From: Pseudomonadota bacterium
GTDB taxonomy: Bacteria > Pseudomonadota > Gammaproteobacteria > Steroidobacterales > Steroidobacteraceae
DNA: 64,000 nt
Assembly: GCA_021792755.1 (NCBI GenBank)
Contig: JAJYUA010000019.1
Location: forward strand, 1 to 64,000
Direction: 5' to 3'
Shown: positions 1 through 8,774 of the stretch, piece by piece
How the letters are laid out: every line of letters starts with the position of its first letter
How positions within the stretch are numbered: position 1 is the stretch's first letter
Program-made: the position numbers and the translations under genes
Notes under the pieces: model-generated
The model's input: the letters and a program-made list of their open reading frames with translations, nothing else
The model's database searches: none
Told to the model about the DNA's origin: nothing

Positions 1-336
1 CTAGCCGAACGCGTAGTCGAGGCACTGCCCGCCGCAGCGCGGCAGATCGAATCCGAGCAGGCAGCGCGCAAGAAGCGGGCGGAGAGCGAGCATCGCGAGC
101 GAGAACAGACGGCACATGGAGAGCGAGAGGCTGGACGCGGCGATGACGCTCGCGCACAAGAGCAGACGGGAGGCGGGCGGGACCACGGTCAGCGGGAGTA
201 TCGGTATGAGCCACCACCGATACCCGAAGAACTCGCTGCCGCGCGCGCGGCGCTGGACGAGTACGCACGGCGGCACCAGCTCCGGATCGATACCATCGAC
301 GAGCCGTGTGGCGAGCCATTGGTCGAGGTCAGTTAG
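1..336 (+). CDS. C-terminal part of an unknown charged protein, cut by window start
   Basis: The plus frame is open from base 1 to a TAG at 334-336, giving about 111 residues of a protein that begins before the window. The composition is strongly hydrophilic (runs of Glu, Arg, Gln and Ala, and a PPPIPEELAAARAALDEYAR stretch) and reads as a coiled or linker-rich C-terminus. Relaxase and mobilisation proteins often end this way, but no diagnostic motif is visible, so that is only a guess. It overlaps antisense with the tail of the HTH gene on the other strand; its amino-acid composition is more protein-like there than the opposite frame. Confidence 0.45.
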   Translation, partial: LAERVVEALPAAARQIESEQAARKKRAESEHREREQTAHGEREAGRGDDARAQEQTGGGRDHGQREYRYEPPPIPEELAAARAALDEYARRHQLRIDTIDEPCGEPLVEVS

Positions 337-480
337 GTCGTACCTGACCGCTCGGCCGACCCGATACCAAGGGGGGGCGGGGGTGCGGCCTCCGACCTGG
401 CCGCGGCAGCGATCGGCACGCAGGAAGGCGACAGAAACCCCGAGGTGGGCGGCGGCGGCGCGTTCGCCGACGAGAGGCAT
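1..480 (-). CDS. AlpA/excisionase-like helix-turn-helix protein
   Basis: From an ATG at 480 the protein opens with a winged-helix-like DNA-binding unit: a helix-turn-helix around AAAAHLGVSVAFLRA, then WYRVGRAVRYDLTDLDQWLA. That is the layout of AlpA/Xis and HTH_17 proteins of integrated elements, which act as excisionase or regulator. Residues 1-65 support this. Beyond residue 75 the frame stays open to a stop at 1-3 but becomes hydrophobic and low in complexity, and it overlaps antisense with the plus-strand CDS at 1-336, so the true product may be shorter or broken. An upstream in-frame start at 549 adds 23 residues. With its neighbours it suggests the edge of an integrated mobile element. 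Confidence 0.5.
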   Translation of the reverse strand: MPLVGERAAAAHLGVSVAFLRADRCRGQVGGRTPAPPWYRVGRAVRYDLTDLDQWLATRLVDGIDPELVPPCVLVQRRARGSEFFGYRWWLIPILPLTVVPPASRLLLCASVIAASSLSLSMCRLFSLAMLALRPLLARCLLGFDLPRCGGQCLDYAFG

Positions 481-565
481 GGGGGGCTCCGTTATCCGGC
501 ATTCGACGGAGTTGGACCTTGCGCGATGTTTTGCGGCGGGAATAGGCAAGTAGCGCCGGACGCGA

Positions 566-1009
566 TCATGTCTGTTTGTATGTCCAGTATTGATCGGGCT
601 GGGAACGGCCGGGCGCTACGCTGCGCAGGGTGTCGGCGGTCACAGTCCCCCCGGCGGGTCGTCGCATGTAGTACTGCACTTCGTACCCGAGGTCCACCAG
701 CCCGGCGTAGGTCATGACATCCATTGCGAGCTCGCGTACCGTCCGACGCAATCGACGCGGATCGTCCTGCTTCCCTCCGAGCTTATTGGGATCTGGAAAC
801 ATCAGCTGACCGATTTTGCTGTCGCTCAGTGACAGATTCAGCGCATGACTCGCGAGCTTAAGATCGATATATGCCAGAATCGGATATTGATTCCACCGCT
901 CGAGCGGTGCGCGACCAGCGGGCGCGTCGCTGACACAGTCTTCCACCACCGCGGCCGTCATCGCCGCGCGCACCTTGTGCCGGAGCGCCGGCAACAGCGG
1001 ATCCGCCAA
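566..1009 (-). CDS. hypothetical protein (147 aa)
   Basis: The product is not recognised. It is a soluble, mixed alpha/beta-looking protein with a basic stretch (QDDPRRLRRTVRELAMDV) and a Tyr-rich end (GYEVQYYMRR). The first usable start is a TTG at 1009. The frame is open 14 codons further to a TGA at 1049-1051 without an ATG, so the start is uncertain and the gene could be 5'-truncated. It lies between the HTH gene and the homocysteine methyltransferase, all on the minus strand, and probably belongs to the same accessory block as the HTH gene. Confidence 0.45.
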   Translation of the reverse strand: MADPLLPALRHKVRAAMTAAVVEDCVSDAPAGRAPLERWNQYPILAYIDLKLASHALNLSLSDSKIGQLMFPDPNKLGGKQDDPRRLRRTVRELAMDVMTYAGLVDLGYEVQYYMRRPAGGTVTADTLRSVAPGRSQPDQYWTYKQT

Positions 1010-1183
1010 AAGCCCCCAGGCCGCCGTGAGGTGGGCCGGACGAGTTCGTCATTGAGTCGATGCCGCGAGAGTGCACTTCGATGATCCGGCCGGACGCAGC
1101 GGCGGCATGCCTGGATTCCATGCACTGCCGAGCGCGGGCTGGGGCACGGGCCGCGAGCGCCGGGGATTCCTCCCCGGGGGGGC

Positions 1184-2239
1184 TCAAGGATCGTCGTGGG
1201 TGGGCCGCCGCCGTGACGGCCGGCGTTGGGACGCGCCGGGGGCGGCACCGGCTTGACGATCCATCTCGCCGCGCAGCTGCGCGGCGGCTCCGGCCGACAA
1301 AGCCCCGAGGCGCGCCTCGATCGTCTCGATCGAGGGCTTGGGCCTGCGAACGTGCCTCTCGAGTGCCTGGCGCATCGCGCGCAGATGCTCAGGCGTGGTG
1401 CCGCAGCATCCACCGATGATTCGCGCGCCGGCATCGAGAGCGAGGCGAGCGTACTCGGCCATGAGTTCCGGGGTCCCGCTGAATCGGATCGCCCCGTCGA
1501 CGTATTGCGGTATTCCGCAGTTAGCCTTGGCGACGAGGATCGCCGACGGATCGGCCGCCGCGGCGAGATTGACGATCGAAGCAATCAACTCCGCCGCACC
1601 CACGCCGCAATTGCTGCCGCAGGCCGCCAAACGATGTTTCCGGGACAGGCCTGCGAGCTCGGCGGGCGTGATGCCCATCATCGTCCTGCCATTGGTATCG
1701 AAGCTCAGGGTCGTGACAATCGCAAGCCCCGCCCGGCGTGCCCCTTCGATCGCCGCTTCGGTTTCCTCGGCCGAGGACATCGTCTCGACCCACAGGATGT
1801 CGGCTCCGCCCCGGGCGAGCGCAACCGCCTGCTCCGCGAAGGACTCCCGCGCATCGGCCGCCGAGAGCGGTCCGAGCGGCTCCAGGATCTCCCCGGTGGG
1901 TCCCATGCTGCCGCCGACGAGCACGGTGCGGCCCGCCCGATCCGCCTCGGCGCGAGCGAGCCCCGCAGCCGCCTCGTTCAGCTCCGCGACTCGGCCTTCG
2001 GCCTTGTGCAATTTCAAACGATGCCGGTTGCCGCCGAAGCTATTGGTCAGGATGATGTCGGCGCCGGCCTCGATGAAGCTGCGCTGCAGCTCGCGGATCC
2101 GGTGCGGATGCTCCGTGTTCCAGAGCTCGGGGGCGTCTCCGCTCGTCAATCCGCGCAGGAACAGATTGCTGCCCATCGCCCCGTCGGCGAGCAGCCACGG
2201 TTGCCGCGCAAGCAGCGGTGTCAATCGATCGGTCGTCAT
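1184..2239 (-). CDS. homocysteine S-methyltransferase family protein
   Basis: The 351-aa protein is a cytosolic zinc enzyme of the Hcy-binding family, which moves a methyl group from betaine, S-methylmethionine or a similar donor to homocysteine to make methionine. The N-terminus has LLADGAMGSNLFLRGL. The three zinc ligands are visible as Cys211 (ACGSNCG) and Cys278-Cys279 (GGCCGTTPEH), as in BHMT, MmuM and the MetH N-domain. Length fits a single-domain enzyme, and about 60 C-terminal residues after the barrel are Arg/Ala-rich and poorly conserved. The ATG at 2239 has an AGGA ribosome site 6-7 bases upstream. The methyl donor cannot be deduced. No other methionine gene lies nearby. Confidence 0.85.
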   Translation of the reverse strand: MTTDRLTPLLARQPWLLADGAMGSNLFLRGLTSGDAPELWNTEHPHRIRELQRSFIEAGADIILTNSFGGNRHRLKLHKAEGRVAELNEAAAGLARAEADRAGRTVLVGGSMGPTGEILEPLGPLSAADARESFAEQAVALARGGADILWVETMSSAEETEAAIEGARRAGLAIVTTLSFDTNGRTMMGITPAELAGLSRKHRLAACGSNCGVGAAELIASIVNLAAAADPSAILVAKANCGIPQYVDGAIRFSGTPELMAEYARLALDAGARIIGGCCGTTPEHLRAMRQALERHVRRPKPSIETIEARLGALSAGAAAQLRGEMDRQAGAAPGASQRRPSRRRPTHDDP

Positions 2240-2618
2240 CGTCGGTCCTGGGTCTTTTGGTGCGGATCGAGCTTATCACGCCTTTATATGGAGGACAGCG
2301 TCCTCTCGGCAGTCACCGCACGACCTGATGCGGGAGTACACGACGATGCGGCCGGCGCCGATCGCCAGCCGATCCTGCAGTGGGAACAAACCGTTCGCTC
2401 GCCGCCCAAGCGCGGAAGCACGCACCGCGGACTGTGCTCGGCAGCGTCCGCCCGCGGGCAGGTTGCCTCCCCTGGCGCGGTGTTGCGCCCGGATTCGCGA
2501 CGAGCGAAGCGACTTGCGTTCAGCAACACACACGTTCGCGCGGACAGACGTCCTGTTGCCCGTCGCTGAATACGTCAAAAATGACGTAATGCATTGCGTT
2601 TGTTTTCAAAACTTAGTG
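2240..2618. other. intergenic region, no gene recognised
   Basis: The divergent spacer between the methyltransferase and the AAA ATPase contains only short overlapping frames with arginine/serine-rich shadow composition. It becomes noticeably more A/T-rich towards 2560-2650, where a promoter for the ATPase gene is likely. I see no RNA gene or repeat. Confidence 0.4.
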
Positions 2619-2646
2619 TTGACAATCTCCGTGGGAAAAGTAATCT
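2619..2646 (+). promoter_or_regulatory. putative sigma-70 promoter of the AAA ATPase gene
   Basis: A perfect TTGACA -35 box lies at 2619-2624, followed 16 bases later by TAATCT (2641-2646), which matches the -10 consensus at three of six positions. It stands in an A/T-rich patch about 70 bases before the ATG at 2716. The -35 is strong and the -10 weak. Confidence 0.45.
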
Positions 2647-2715
2647 GCGCGCTTCCTCGGCGGCCTCTGTCGATCAAATCAACTCGGCGCCGGACCGGGA
2701 GTCTGTGAGAACGCC

Positions 2716-3876
2716 ATGACCATCGATGTCGATGCGGAGTCCTCGGAATGGGACGATCACGATCCCTGCGGGCTGGACGACTCGCCTCTGGAGCAGGCGG
2801 ATTGCGCGCAATTGATGGGGCGCGCGGATCTCGGCGATCTGGCCGGCACTCTTCTCAACCTGCGGGCGCTGCGGGCTTTCGGCTGCAAGCCCAAACGCTA
2901 TCCCGTCCATCGGGTCGTGCGGTGCGCTACCCGCGGCTGCATGGTGGAGCTCTTCGATGATCTGGCGCTGCATTCGGGTCTTGCAGCCCAGCGATTCGAT
3001 GCGGGATCGCTGTTGCTGGAGGGATCCGGGGTGTTCGTCATTCTGCGAGGGAGGCGTACCGCGCGGTATGTCTCCTGTACGTTCACGTTGTGGGCCGATA
3101 CGCCAGGCCACGCCCGTGGGATCGAGAAACGGCTGCTCGAGGTGGTCGGCGAAAGAAGGGTGCGCGAGGAGATGTTCAGCATGGATTGGCGCTTTTTGGC
3201 CGGATATGGGGGTCTCACGGGAGCGTCCTTCGAGGAGCTCGCCGACCCGGCTCCGTTGGACGAGGCGTATCCGACGCTCGGCGGACCCCTGGTGCCGTTC
3301 ATCGAGCGCTATCTCGCTGCGCGCGAGACTGTCCTGATCGTGCAGGGTCCTCCGGGCACGGGCAAGACGCGTCTCGTACGGGCCATACTTGGCGCAATCT
3401 CCCGGCGCAAGGGCTCGAGCGCGAAAGTGCTCTACACCGCCGATCGGCAGACTCTCGAGAGCGACCGGATCTTCATGCAGTTCATTACCGGGGAGCATGA
3501 TGCGTTCGTCGTCGAGGACGCGGACCACATCCTTGCGTCGCGTGCCAACGGCAACCTCGACGTTCACCGATTCCTGGCCATAGCGGATGGCGTCGTGCGC
3601 GCGCAGGGCCGAAAAATTCTGTTCACCACGAATCTGCCCAACGTCGGCGACATGGATGATGCGCTGTTGCGCCCGGGACGATGCTTTGCAAACGTGAGAA
3701 CGCGGGCGCTCGATCGATCGGAGGCTGTGAGACTGCTGAGGCGCCTGTGCGGCGAGGAGGGGGATGTGGTCGATCGCCTCATGCGCAAGGTACTGCCCGA
3801 CGGCGTTGCCTGCGCCACGCTGGCGGCGATCTACCAGCATGTGCCTGCGGAAGTCCTCGCAGGGAAGGAAGGCTGA
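2716..3876 (+). CDS. AAA+ ATPase, BCS1/central-domain type
   Basis: The 386-aa protein has an N-terminal unknown domain (about 1-185) joined to one AAA+ ATPase domain (about 190-350). Walker A is GPPGTGKT at 211-218, Walker B is FVVEDAD at 264-270 with the catalytic acid, sensor 1 is TTN at 304-306, and DALLRPGRC at 316-323 looks like the AAA arginine/sensor segment. This family remodels or unfolds protein partners with ATP. No transmembrane helix or protease domain is present, so it probably acts in the cytoplasm on an unknown client. It stands alone with its own promoter. The N-terminal domain, which would define the substrate, is not recognised. Confidence 0.75.
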   Translation: MTIDVDAESSEWDDHDPCGLDDSPLEQADCAQLMGRADLGDLAGTLLNLRALRAFGCKPKRYPVHRVVRCATRGCMVELFDDLALHSGLAAQRFDAGSLLLEGSGVFVILRGRRTARYVSCTFTLWADTPGHARGIEKRLLEVVGERRVREEMFSMDWRFLAGYGGLTGASFEELADPAPLDEAYPTLGGPLVPFIERYLAARETVLIVQGPPGTGKTRLVRAILGAISRRKGSSAKVLYTADRQTLESDRIFMQFITGEHDAFVVEDADHILASRANGNLDVHRFLAIADGVVRAQGRKILFTTNLPNVGDMDDALLRPGRCFANVRTRALDRSEAVRLLRRLCGEEGDVVDRLMRKVLPDGVACATLAAIYQHVPAEVLAGKEG

Positions 3877-4625
3877 GTGACGGGCGGCGAGGCCGTGCAT
3901 TTCTGCGGAGCATGGCTTCGCCGGGCCTCGCAAAGAGACGGTGGTGCAGGAGGTTGGCGGCTTCCCCGACTGCTTTCGGAGCCCCGCTCCTGCACCGAAG
4001 GGCGGGCTGTCCGATGAGGCTCGACGTCGGGGTGCGAAAAATCGCCTCCCTTGTAGAGAGGCGGCCGATCTAGGGCGCGGGACAGCGAGCAGGAGAAGCG
4101 CGAGCAGGAGACAATCGCCGAAGCTCAAAGCGGCGCGATGGCGAGCGTTGGCGCATTTGCGAAAGGCGTCGCCTGCGATTCGGGCTTGTGCGGTGTCAAC
4201 GGGCACGATGGTGGCACGGGCCCCGGGCGATGAAGCGGTCGGGATCTGCCAACCCTTGCTCGCCATGGCGCGGCGCCACTTCTCGAGTTCACCGCGCTCG
4301 GCGGTGCTTGGCGGATGGTGAAGTACAGCCTCGGGCGCCCGTTCGCCTGCAGCGCATCCGCCATGAGATGCGACTACGGGGGATTCTTCTCGCCGAGGCG
4401 GCTGATGATCGCGGGCTTGGTGGACATGACGGGCTTCGGTTCCGGCGGGATGTGAGGCCGGAAGGCTCTTTGTCGGAGAGCCTGGAGGCTCGAGTCCGGC
4501 GAGGCGCCGGGGCCTTTCCGTCGCAGGGATCGGCTCGTATCCGCGCGACGGCAGGGTGCGCTACCATGCCGCACCGGTCCGGCCGCGGGCCGGAACGTGA
4601 ACGACCGGGGGGCGAGTTTGGACGC
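3877..4625. other. gene-poor spacer holding a decayed toxin fragment
   Basis: This 750-base region between the ATPase and the POT transporter has no intact gene. Its centre (about 4012-4212, minus strand) retains a recognisable VapC toxin C-terminus, annotated separately. The rest contains only short frames. The minus strand around 4380-4430 encodes MSTKPAIISRLGEKNPP before a stop, possibly another relic, which I cannot identify. Confidence 0.4.
4012..4212 (-). pseudogene. relic of a VapC-type PIN toxin (C-terminal part, frameshifted)
   Basis: The minus strand encodes IVPVDTAQARIAGDAFRK followed by ARHRAALSFGDCL (bases about 4212-4110), the typical C-terminal half of PIN-domain toxins including the conserved GDC segment. 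The expected continuation, LYKGGDFRTPT, is present at about 4060-4020 but in another frame, so at least one frameshift separates them. No start or N-terminal acidic residues remain. It is a dead toxin from a former vapBC pair, unrelated to the intact pair at 47.5-48.2 kb. Confidence 0.55.
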
Positions 4626-6104
4626 ATGAGCACCGAGATCGCGACCGAGCGCAAGGCGCAGCCGACGAATGACGTCTGGGGCCACCCGCGTGCCCTGTGG
4701 ATGCTGCTTCTCGTGACGGCGGGCTTCAATTACGCCTTGTACGGCTTCCGGGCCTATCTCGCCCCTTACATCGCGCACTTCTTCGCCGCGCTCGGATCGG
4801 CGGCGGCGGAGCGCCAGGCAGACCTCGTGACCAGCGGTTTCCTGGCGTTGGTGTACGCCACGCCCATCATCGGCGGCTATGTGGCCGACAAGATTCTGGG
4901 CGAGCTGCGCTCGGTCGCGATTTCCTTCTGGCTCGGCACGCTGGCGTTGATCTTGATGGCACTGCCGGCCCTGCGGGCTTTCGAGAGCGGCATGGCGCTG
5001 TACGCGCTCGCGATCGGGCTCAACATTCCGCTCACGGTGCTGGTCGGACGCAACTATGAGGAGGCGGATCCGCGTCGCGAGGGCGCCTATACGCTGTATT
5101 ACCTCGCCATCAATCTCGGCGCTTTCGTGGCGCCGTTCGTGTGCGCCGATTTCGTCGGACAGCGCTTCGGGTACCGCTGGGGATTCATCGCCTCGGCCGC
5201 CGGCATGGTGCTGGCGGCGCTGGTATTCCAGGCTCGCCAACACAGCCTGCGCCGGGTCGCCCCCGGGGGTGGGCATCTGTCCGGTGCGAAGGCCACCCTC
5301 TGGGTCATCGGCGCGATCGCCGTGTTGACGTATCCGACGGCCCTGTTGCTGTCGGAGCCGCAGTTCCTGAGCGGCGCCATGTATGCGTTGATGGGGCTGC
5401 TGGTGCTGTACTTCATCGTGAGCTGCGTGCGCCGGGGCGATCGCGTGCAGACGCAGAAGTACCTGGCGCTGCTTCTGCTGTTCGTCGCGATGGTGCTTTA
5501 CTGGACATTCAGCTTCCAGAGCGTCACGTCGCTCAACTTCTTCGCCCGCGACCATGTGAATGCGCCGTTCAATTACACGGTTTTTCAGGCGGCCAACCCC
5601 CTCTACATTTTGCTGTTCGCGCCGCTGCTGGCGATGCTGTGGCCGTGGCTCGGGCGGCGCGGCAAGGATCCCTCGACGCCGCGCAAATTCGGCATCGGTC
5701 TGCTGTGTATCACCCTCGGCTATGGCGTGCTGTTCGCAGCCATCCGCTACGGTACCGAGGGCGGGAAGGTCGGGTGGGAGACGCTTGCCGGGTACTACCT
5801 GCTCGCAACGCTGGGAGAGCTCGCACTCATGCCCATCGGGTATGCGCTGGTCGGGCTGCTGGCTGCGCCGGAGGAGTCCTCGATCGCCATGGGGGGGTGG
5901 TTTTTCGGCCTGGCCCTGGCGTATCAGCTGGGGGGCTGGGTCGCAACGCTGACCACGAGGACAGCGGGAGCGGCCGGTGCGTATGTGGGCGTCGCGGCCT
6001 ATTCGCGCGTGTACGGCCAAGTGTTCCTGGTCGGCGGCGCGGTCAGCCTGGTCTTCCTGCTGGCGGCGCCGTGGGTGAGCAAATTGATGCACGGGGTGCA
6101 TTGA
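4626..6104 (+). CDS. POT/PTR-family proton-coupled transporter (MFS)
   Basis: The 492-aa inner-membrane protein has about 12-14 hydrophobic helices. The family signature is the GRNYEEADPRREGAYTLYYL / INLGAF region (around residues 140-165), typical of proton-dependent oligopeptide transporters. Helix 1 reads LVTAGFNYALYGFRAYLAPY, so the ExxER motif that handles protons in classical peptide carriers is not visible; substrate and coupling may differ. The ATG at 4626 is preceded by a GGGGGCGAG stretch; longer upstream frames are arginine-rich and not credible. The C-terminus ends KLMHGVH, repeated as a relic at 49415-49441. It faces the hydrogenase operon convergently. Confidence 0.85.
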   Translation: MSTEIATERKAQPTNDVWGHPRALWMLLLVTAGFNYALYGFRAYLAPYIAHFFAALGSAAAERQADLVTSGFLALVYATPIIGGYVADKILGELRSVAISFWLGTLALILMALPALRAFESGMALYALAIGLNIPLTVLVGRNYEEADPRREGAYTLYYLAINLGAFVAPFVCADFVGQRFGYRWGFIASAAGMVLAALVFQARQHSLRRVAPGGGHLSGAKATLWVIGAIAVLTYPTALLLSEPQFLSGAMYALMGLLVLYFIVSCVRRGDRVQTQKYLALLLLFVAMVLYWTFSFQSVTSLNFFARDHVNAPFNYTVFQAANPLYILLFAPLLAMLWPWLGRRGKDPSTPRKFGIGLLCITLGYGVLFAAIRYGTEGGKVGWETLAGYYLLATLGELALMPIGYALVGLLAAPEESSIAMGGWFFGLALAYQLGGWVATLTTRTAGAAGAYVGVAAYSRVYGQVFLVGGAVSLVFLLAAPWVSKLMHGVH

Positions 6105-6128
6105 GGCGCACCCGTGCGTGCGCACGGC

Positions 6129-6146
6129 CGTCTCGGCGCTGAGACG
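6129..6146. terminator. small hairpin between convergent genes
   Basis: CGTCTC and GAGACG form a perfect 6-bp inverted repeat around a 6-base loop in the 145-base gap between the converging POT and hydrogenase-protease genes. There is no T-run, so its role as a terminator is only suggested by position. Confidence 0.25.
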
Positions 6147-6249
6147 CTCTGCGTTCCCGAGGACGGCGCGCAAGTCACGTTGATACCGTCCCGCCCGCAT
6201 GGTGCAGATCGTCGCATCCGCAACGCGGCAGCGGATGAGGGGGCGCCCG

Positions 6250-6732
6250 TCAGATCGCTTGCCGCAGCCGGACGACGTCGCGCGCGACACACCGCGCGAC
6301 CGGCGTCACGGCGGCGGCGACCTCCGGGGTCGGCTCGGCGCCGGGATCGAAGCAGCGCCCCTCGATGGCGTAGACAATGACCTTGCGGGGTGCCAAGCGC
6401 AGTGCGCGAGACAGGGCGATCGCCTCGGCGAGGCCCAACGCGTGGCTCGAAGCACCGGCCCCTTGGGGCGGCAGCCCGTCGATGGAGAGGTCGAGACGAT
6501 GGACCCGTCCGGCCTTGCCCATGGATGCGCACGCATCGACGCACACGACCGCGTCGCGCTCAGACCAATGATCGAGCAGCGAGAGCGCATCACCCCTGTC
6601 GAGCAGGACCGGAACGTCCTCGGGCAGCAACCCCTGTAGTGCCTCGGCCACCAGCAGGCCGACGGCGTCGTCTCCCCGGTAGGAATGGCCCAGCGCCGTG
6701 ACCGCGACCCGGTGCGCAGCCGCCGGTCTCAC
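6250..6732 (-). CDS. [NiFe] hydrogenase maturation protease (HyaD/HybD family)
   Basis: The 160-aa cytosolic endopeptidase would trim the C-terminal tail of the hydrogenase large subunit after nickel insertion. It has the family opening [20 protein letters not shown] (the usual GN is GH here), VVCVDAC and a central [10 protein letters not shown], which together hold the nickel-sensing acids and histidine. The GTG start at 6732 overlaps the TGA of the alpha-subunit gene as GTGA, the classic sign of translational coupling; longer frames would run into the alpha gene. As the last gene of the operon it is very likely dedicated to this enzyme. No hypABCDEF genes lie in the window, so the other maturation factors must be elsewhere. 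Confidence 0.88.
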   Translation of the reverse strand: MRPAAAHRVAVTALGHSYRGDDAVGLLVAEALQGLLPEDVPVLLDRGDALSLLDHWSERDAVVCVDACASMGKAGRVHRLDLSIDGLPPQGAGASSHALGLAEAIALSRALRLAPRKVIVYAIEGRCFDPGAEPTPEVAAAVTPVARCVARDVVRLRQAI

Positions 6733-8018
6733 GGGCGCAGCACCGACAGCTTGAGGAAGTGGGCCGAGCAGGAGATGCACGGATCGTGGTTGCGGATACT
6801 GCGCTCGCAGCGCTCCCGCAGCACCTCATCGGGCTCCTCGAGCGCCGTGGAGGCGATGGCGGCCAAGTCCGCTTCCATGCTGGGCTGGTTCTGCGAAGTC
6901 GGAGGCACGATGCGTGCGGTGAGGACGTTGCCGTCGGCGTCGAATTCGTAACGATGCCAGCAGATCCCGCGCGGCGCCTCGGTGCACCCGAAACCGATTC
7001 CCGGCCGCGGAGTGAGCGGTACGGCGGCGACCTCGGGCGGCTCGTAGGCCGCGATCAGCCCCAGCGCCTCCTCGCACGCGTAGACGATCTCGATCGCCCG
7101 CACGATGATGCTGCGGAAGGGGTTGCGGCATACCGGACCGAGCCCCGCCTCGCGTGCCAGCGCCTGGACGGACGCCGGCAGGCGATCAAAGTTGAGCGCG
7201 TAGCGGGCCAGTGGTCCGACCAGGTAGGCGCCACGGCCCCTGATACCGGCGTGCAGGGCGGTCGAGTGCGGCACCTGCCGCTCCTCGAACTGGCGATCGA
7301 AGTCCGAGATATCGATGTCGAGGCCGGCGCTGGAGACGAGCCGCCCCTCGTTGAACGGATATTCCTCCGGATGGCGCAACGCCACGAACTCGTAGTCGCG
7401 CTCGAAGTCCGGAAACGGAAAGCCCGCCACCCAGCGCACCAGGCGCACGGCGAGGTCGCGCGCGCGCTCGAGGGTCGCCTCGATCGCGGTCAGCTCCGAG
7501 CGTGTCGGCACGCGGTAGAAACCGCCCGGCTTGACGTTGATCGGATGGATCTCCCGTCCGCCCAATACCCGGATCAGCTCGTTGCCCGCCTTCTTCAGCG
7601 CCAGAGCGTTACGGACGATTTCGGCGTGCTCCCGCGCCATGCGAATCGCGTCGGGGTAGCCGAGGAAGTCCGGAGCGTGCAGCATGGATACGTGCAGCGC
7701 GTGGCTCTCGATCCACTCCCCGCAATAGACGAGCCGCCGCAGCGAGCGCAGCTGCCCTTCGACCGTGTGGCCGAAGGCGCGCTCGATCGCATGCACGGCG
7801 CTCATCTGGTAGGCGATCGGACAGATGCCGCAGATGCGCGCGACGATATCGGGCACTTCGGCGTAGGTACGGCCCCGCAGCAGGGCTTCGAAGAGCCTCG
7901 GCGGCTCGAAAATGCGCAGCTGCGCCGAGATGAGCCGGCCGTCCTCGATCCGCAGCTCAAGCGCACCCTCGCCTTCGACCCGAGTGAGGTAATCGACATG
8001 GAGCGTGCGGGTCTCCAT
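6729..8018 (-). CDS. group 3b-type [NiFe] hydrogenase, large (alpha) subunit
   Basis: The 429-aa catalytic subunit carries the NiFe site. The L1 motif is RICGIC at 61-66 and the L2 motif is DPCISCSAH at 412-420, giving the four nickel/iron cysteines (Cys63, Cys66, Cys414, Cys417). The nine residues after His420 are the tail expected to be cut by the downstream protease. Sequence and operon layout fit the soluble NADP-linked hydrogenase/sulfhydrogenase group, which oxidises or evolves H2 reversibly in the cytoplasm. The ATG at 8018 follows the delta stop by two bases. The upstream-extended frame is antisense-like and was rejected. Confidence 0.92.
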   Translation of the reverse strand: METRTLHVDYLTRVEGEGALELRIEDGRLISAQLRIFEPPRLFEALLRGRTYAEVPDIVARICGICPIAYQMSAVHAIERAFGHTVEGQLRSLRRLVYCGEWIESHALHVSMLHAPDFLGYPDAIRMAREHAEIVRNALALKKAGNELIRVLGGREIHPINVKPGGFYRVPTRSELTAIEATLERARDLAVRLVRWVAGFPFPDFERDYEFVALRHPEEYPFNEGRLVSSAGLDIDISDFDRQFEERQVPHSTALHAGIRGRGAYLVGPLARYALNFDRLPASVQALAREAGLGPVCRNPFRSIIVRAIEIVYACEEALGLIAAYEPPEVAAVPLTPRPGIGFGCTEAPRGICWHRYEFDADGNVLTARIVPPTSQNQPSMEADLAAIASTALEEPDEVLRERCERSIRNHDPCISCSAHFLKLSVLRP

Positions 8019-8020
8019 GG

Positions 8021-8773
8021 CTATTTTCTCTGCAAGCCGGCCGCCGCGGCGTTGAAACTGCGCAGCGCCTGCTCGAACCGTTGCGGTGTCGCGCCCAGGG
8101 CCTGCCACCGCCGCGCCAGGGCCGTGACGTTCGCCGACTCCATCGGCCCGTAGCAGCCGTAGCAGCCTCTGCCGTACGCGGGGCAGAGCGCTGCGCACCC
8201 GGCGTGCGTGACGGGGCCGAGGCAAGGGACACCCTGGACCATCACGCACGCCGTGCCGCGCCGCTTGCACTCGATGCAGACACTGTGCGCGGCGACGGCG
8301 GGCCTGCGTCCGGCGAGAAAGGCGCTGATCACCTCGAGCAGCTGTACCTTGTTGATCGGGCAGCCGCGCAGCTCGAAATCCACGGGCACATGCGCGCCGA
8401 TCGGCGTAGAAGTCGCGAGTGTCTCGATGTAGCCGGGTGAGGGATAGACCGCGGCCACGAGCTCATCGATAGAGGCGAAGTTGCGCAGCGCCTGGATGCC
8501 GCCCGCGGTGGCGCAGGCGCCGAGGGTCACCACGTGCCTCGATTGCCGGCGCACCTCGCGGATGCGCTCGGCATCGTGCGCCGTGGTGATCGAGCCTTCC
8601 ACCAGCGACAGGTCATAGGGACCGGGCGCGACGGCGCTCGAGGCTTCGGGAAAGCTGGCGATCTCGAGCGCCTCGGCGACGGCGAGCAACTCGTCCTCGC
8701 AGTCAAGGAGGGAGAGCTGGCAGCCGTCGCAGGAGGCGAATTTCCACACCGCGAGCCGCAAACGCCGATCCAT
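8021..8773 (-). CDS. [NiFe] hydrogenase small (delta) subunit
   Basis: The 250-aa electron-transfer subunit belongs to the 20-kDa NADH:quinone-oxidoreductase-like family. CDGC near the N-terminus (Cys15, Cys18), GACATAGG and RGCPINK supply the proximal 4Fe-4S cluster next to the NiFe site. The C-terminal third is very cysteine-rich ([31 protein letters not shown]), consistent with one or two more clusters. No twin-arginine signal is present, so it is cytoplasmic, unlike periplasmic uptake hydrogenases. It sits one base after gamma and two bases before alpha in a tight operon. Confidence 0.9.
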   Translation of the reverse strand: MDRRLRLAVWKFASCDGCQLSLLDCEDELLAVAEALEIASFPEASSAVAPGPYDLSLVEGSITTAHDAERIREVRRQSRHVVTLGACATAGGIQALRNFASIDELVAAVYPSPGYIETLATSTPIGAHVPVDFELRGCPINKVQLLEVISAFLAGRRPAVAAHSVCIECKRRGTACVMVQGVPCLGPVTHAGCAALCPAYGRGCYGCYGPMESANVTALARRWQALGATPQRFEQALRSFNAAAAGLQRK

Positions 8774-8774
8774 G

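Noticed and set aside
2674-4266. 530-codon minus-strand frame across the AAA ATPase
   Set aside because: Only its first 60 codons (VapC relic) resemble protein; the rest is antisense to Walker A/B-containing coding sequence.
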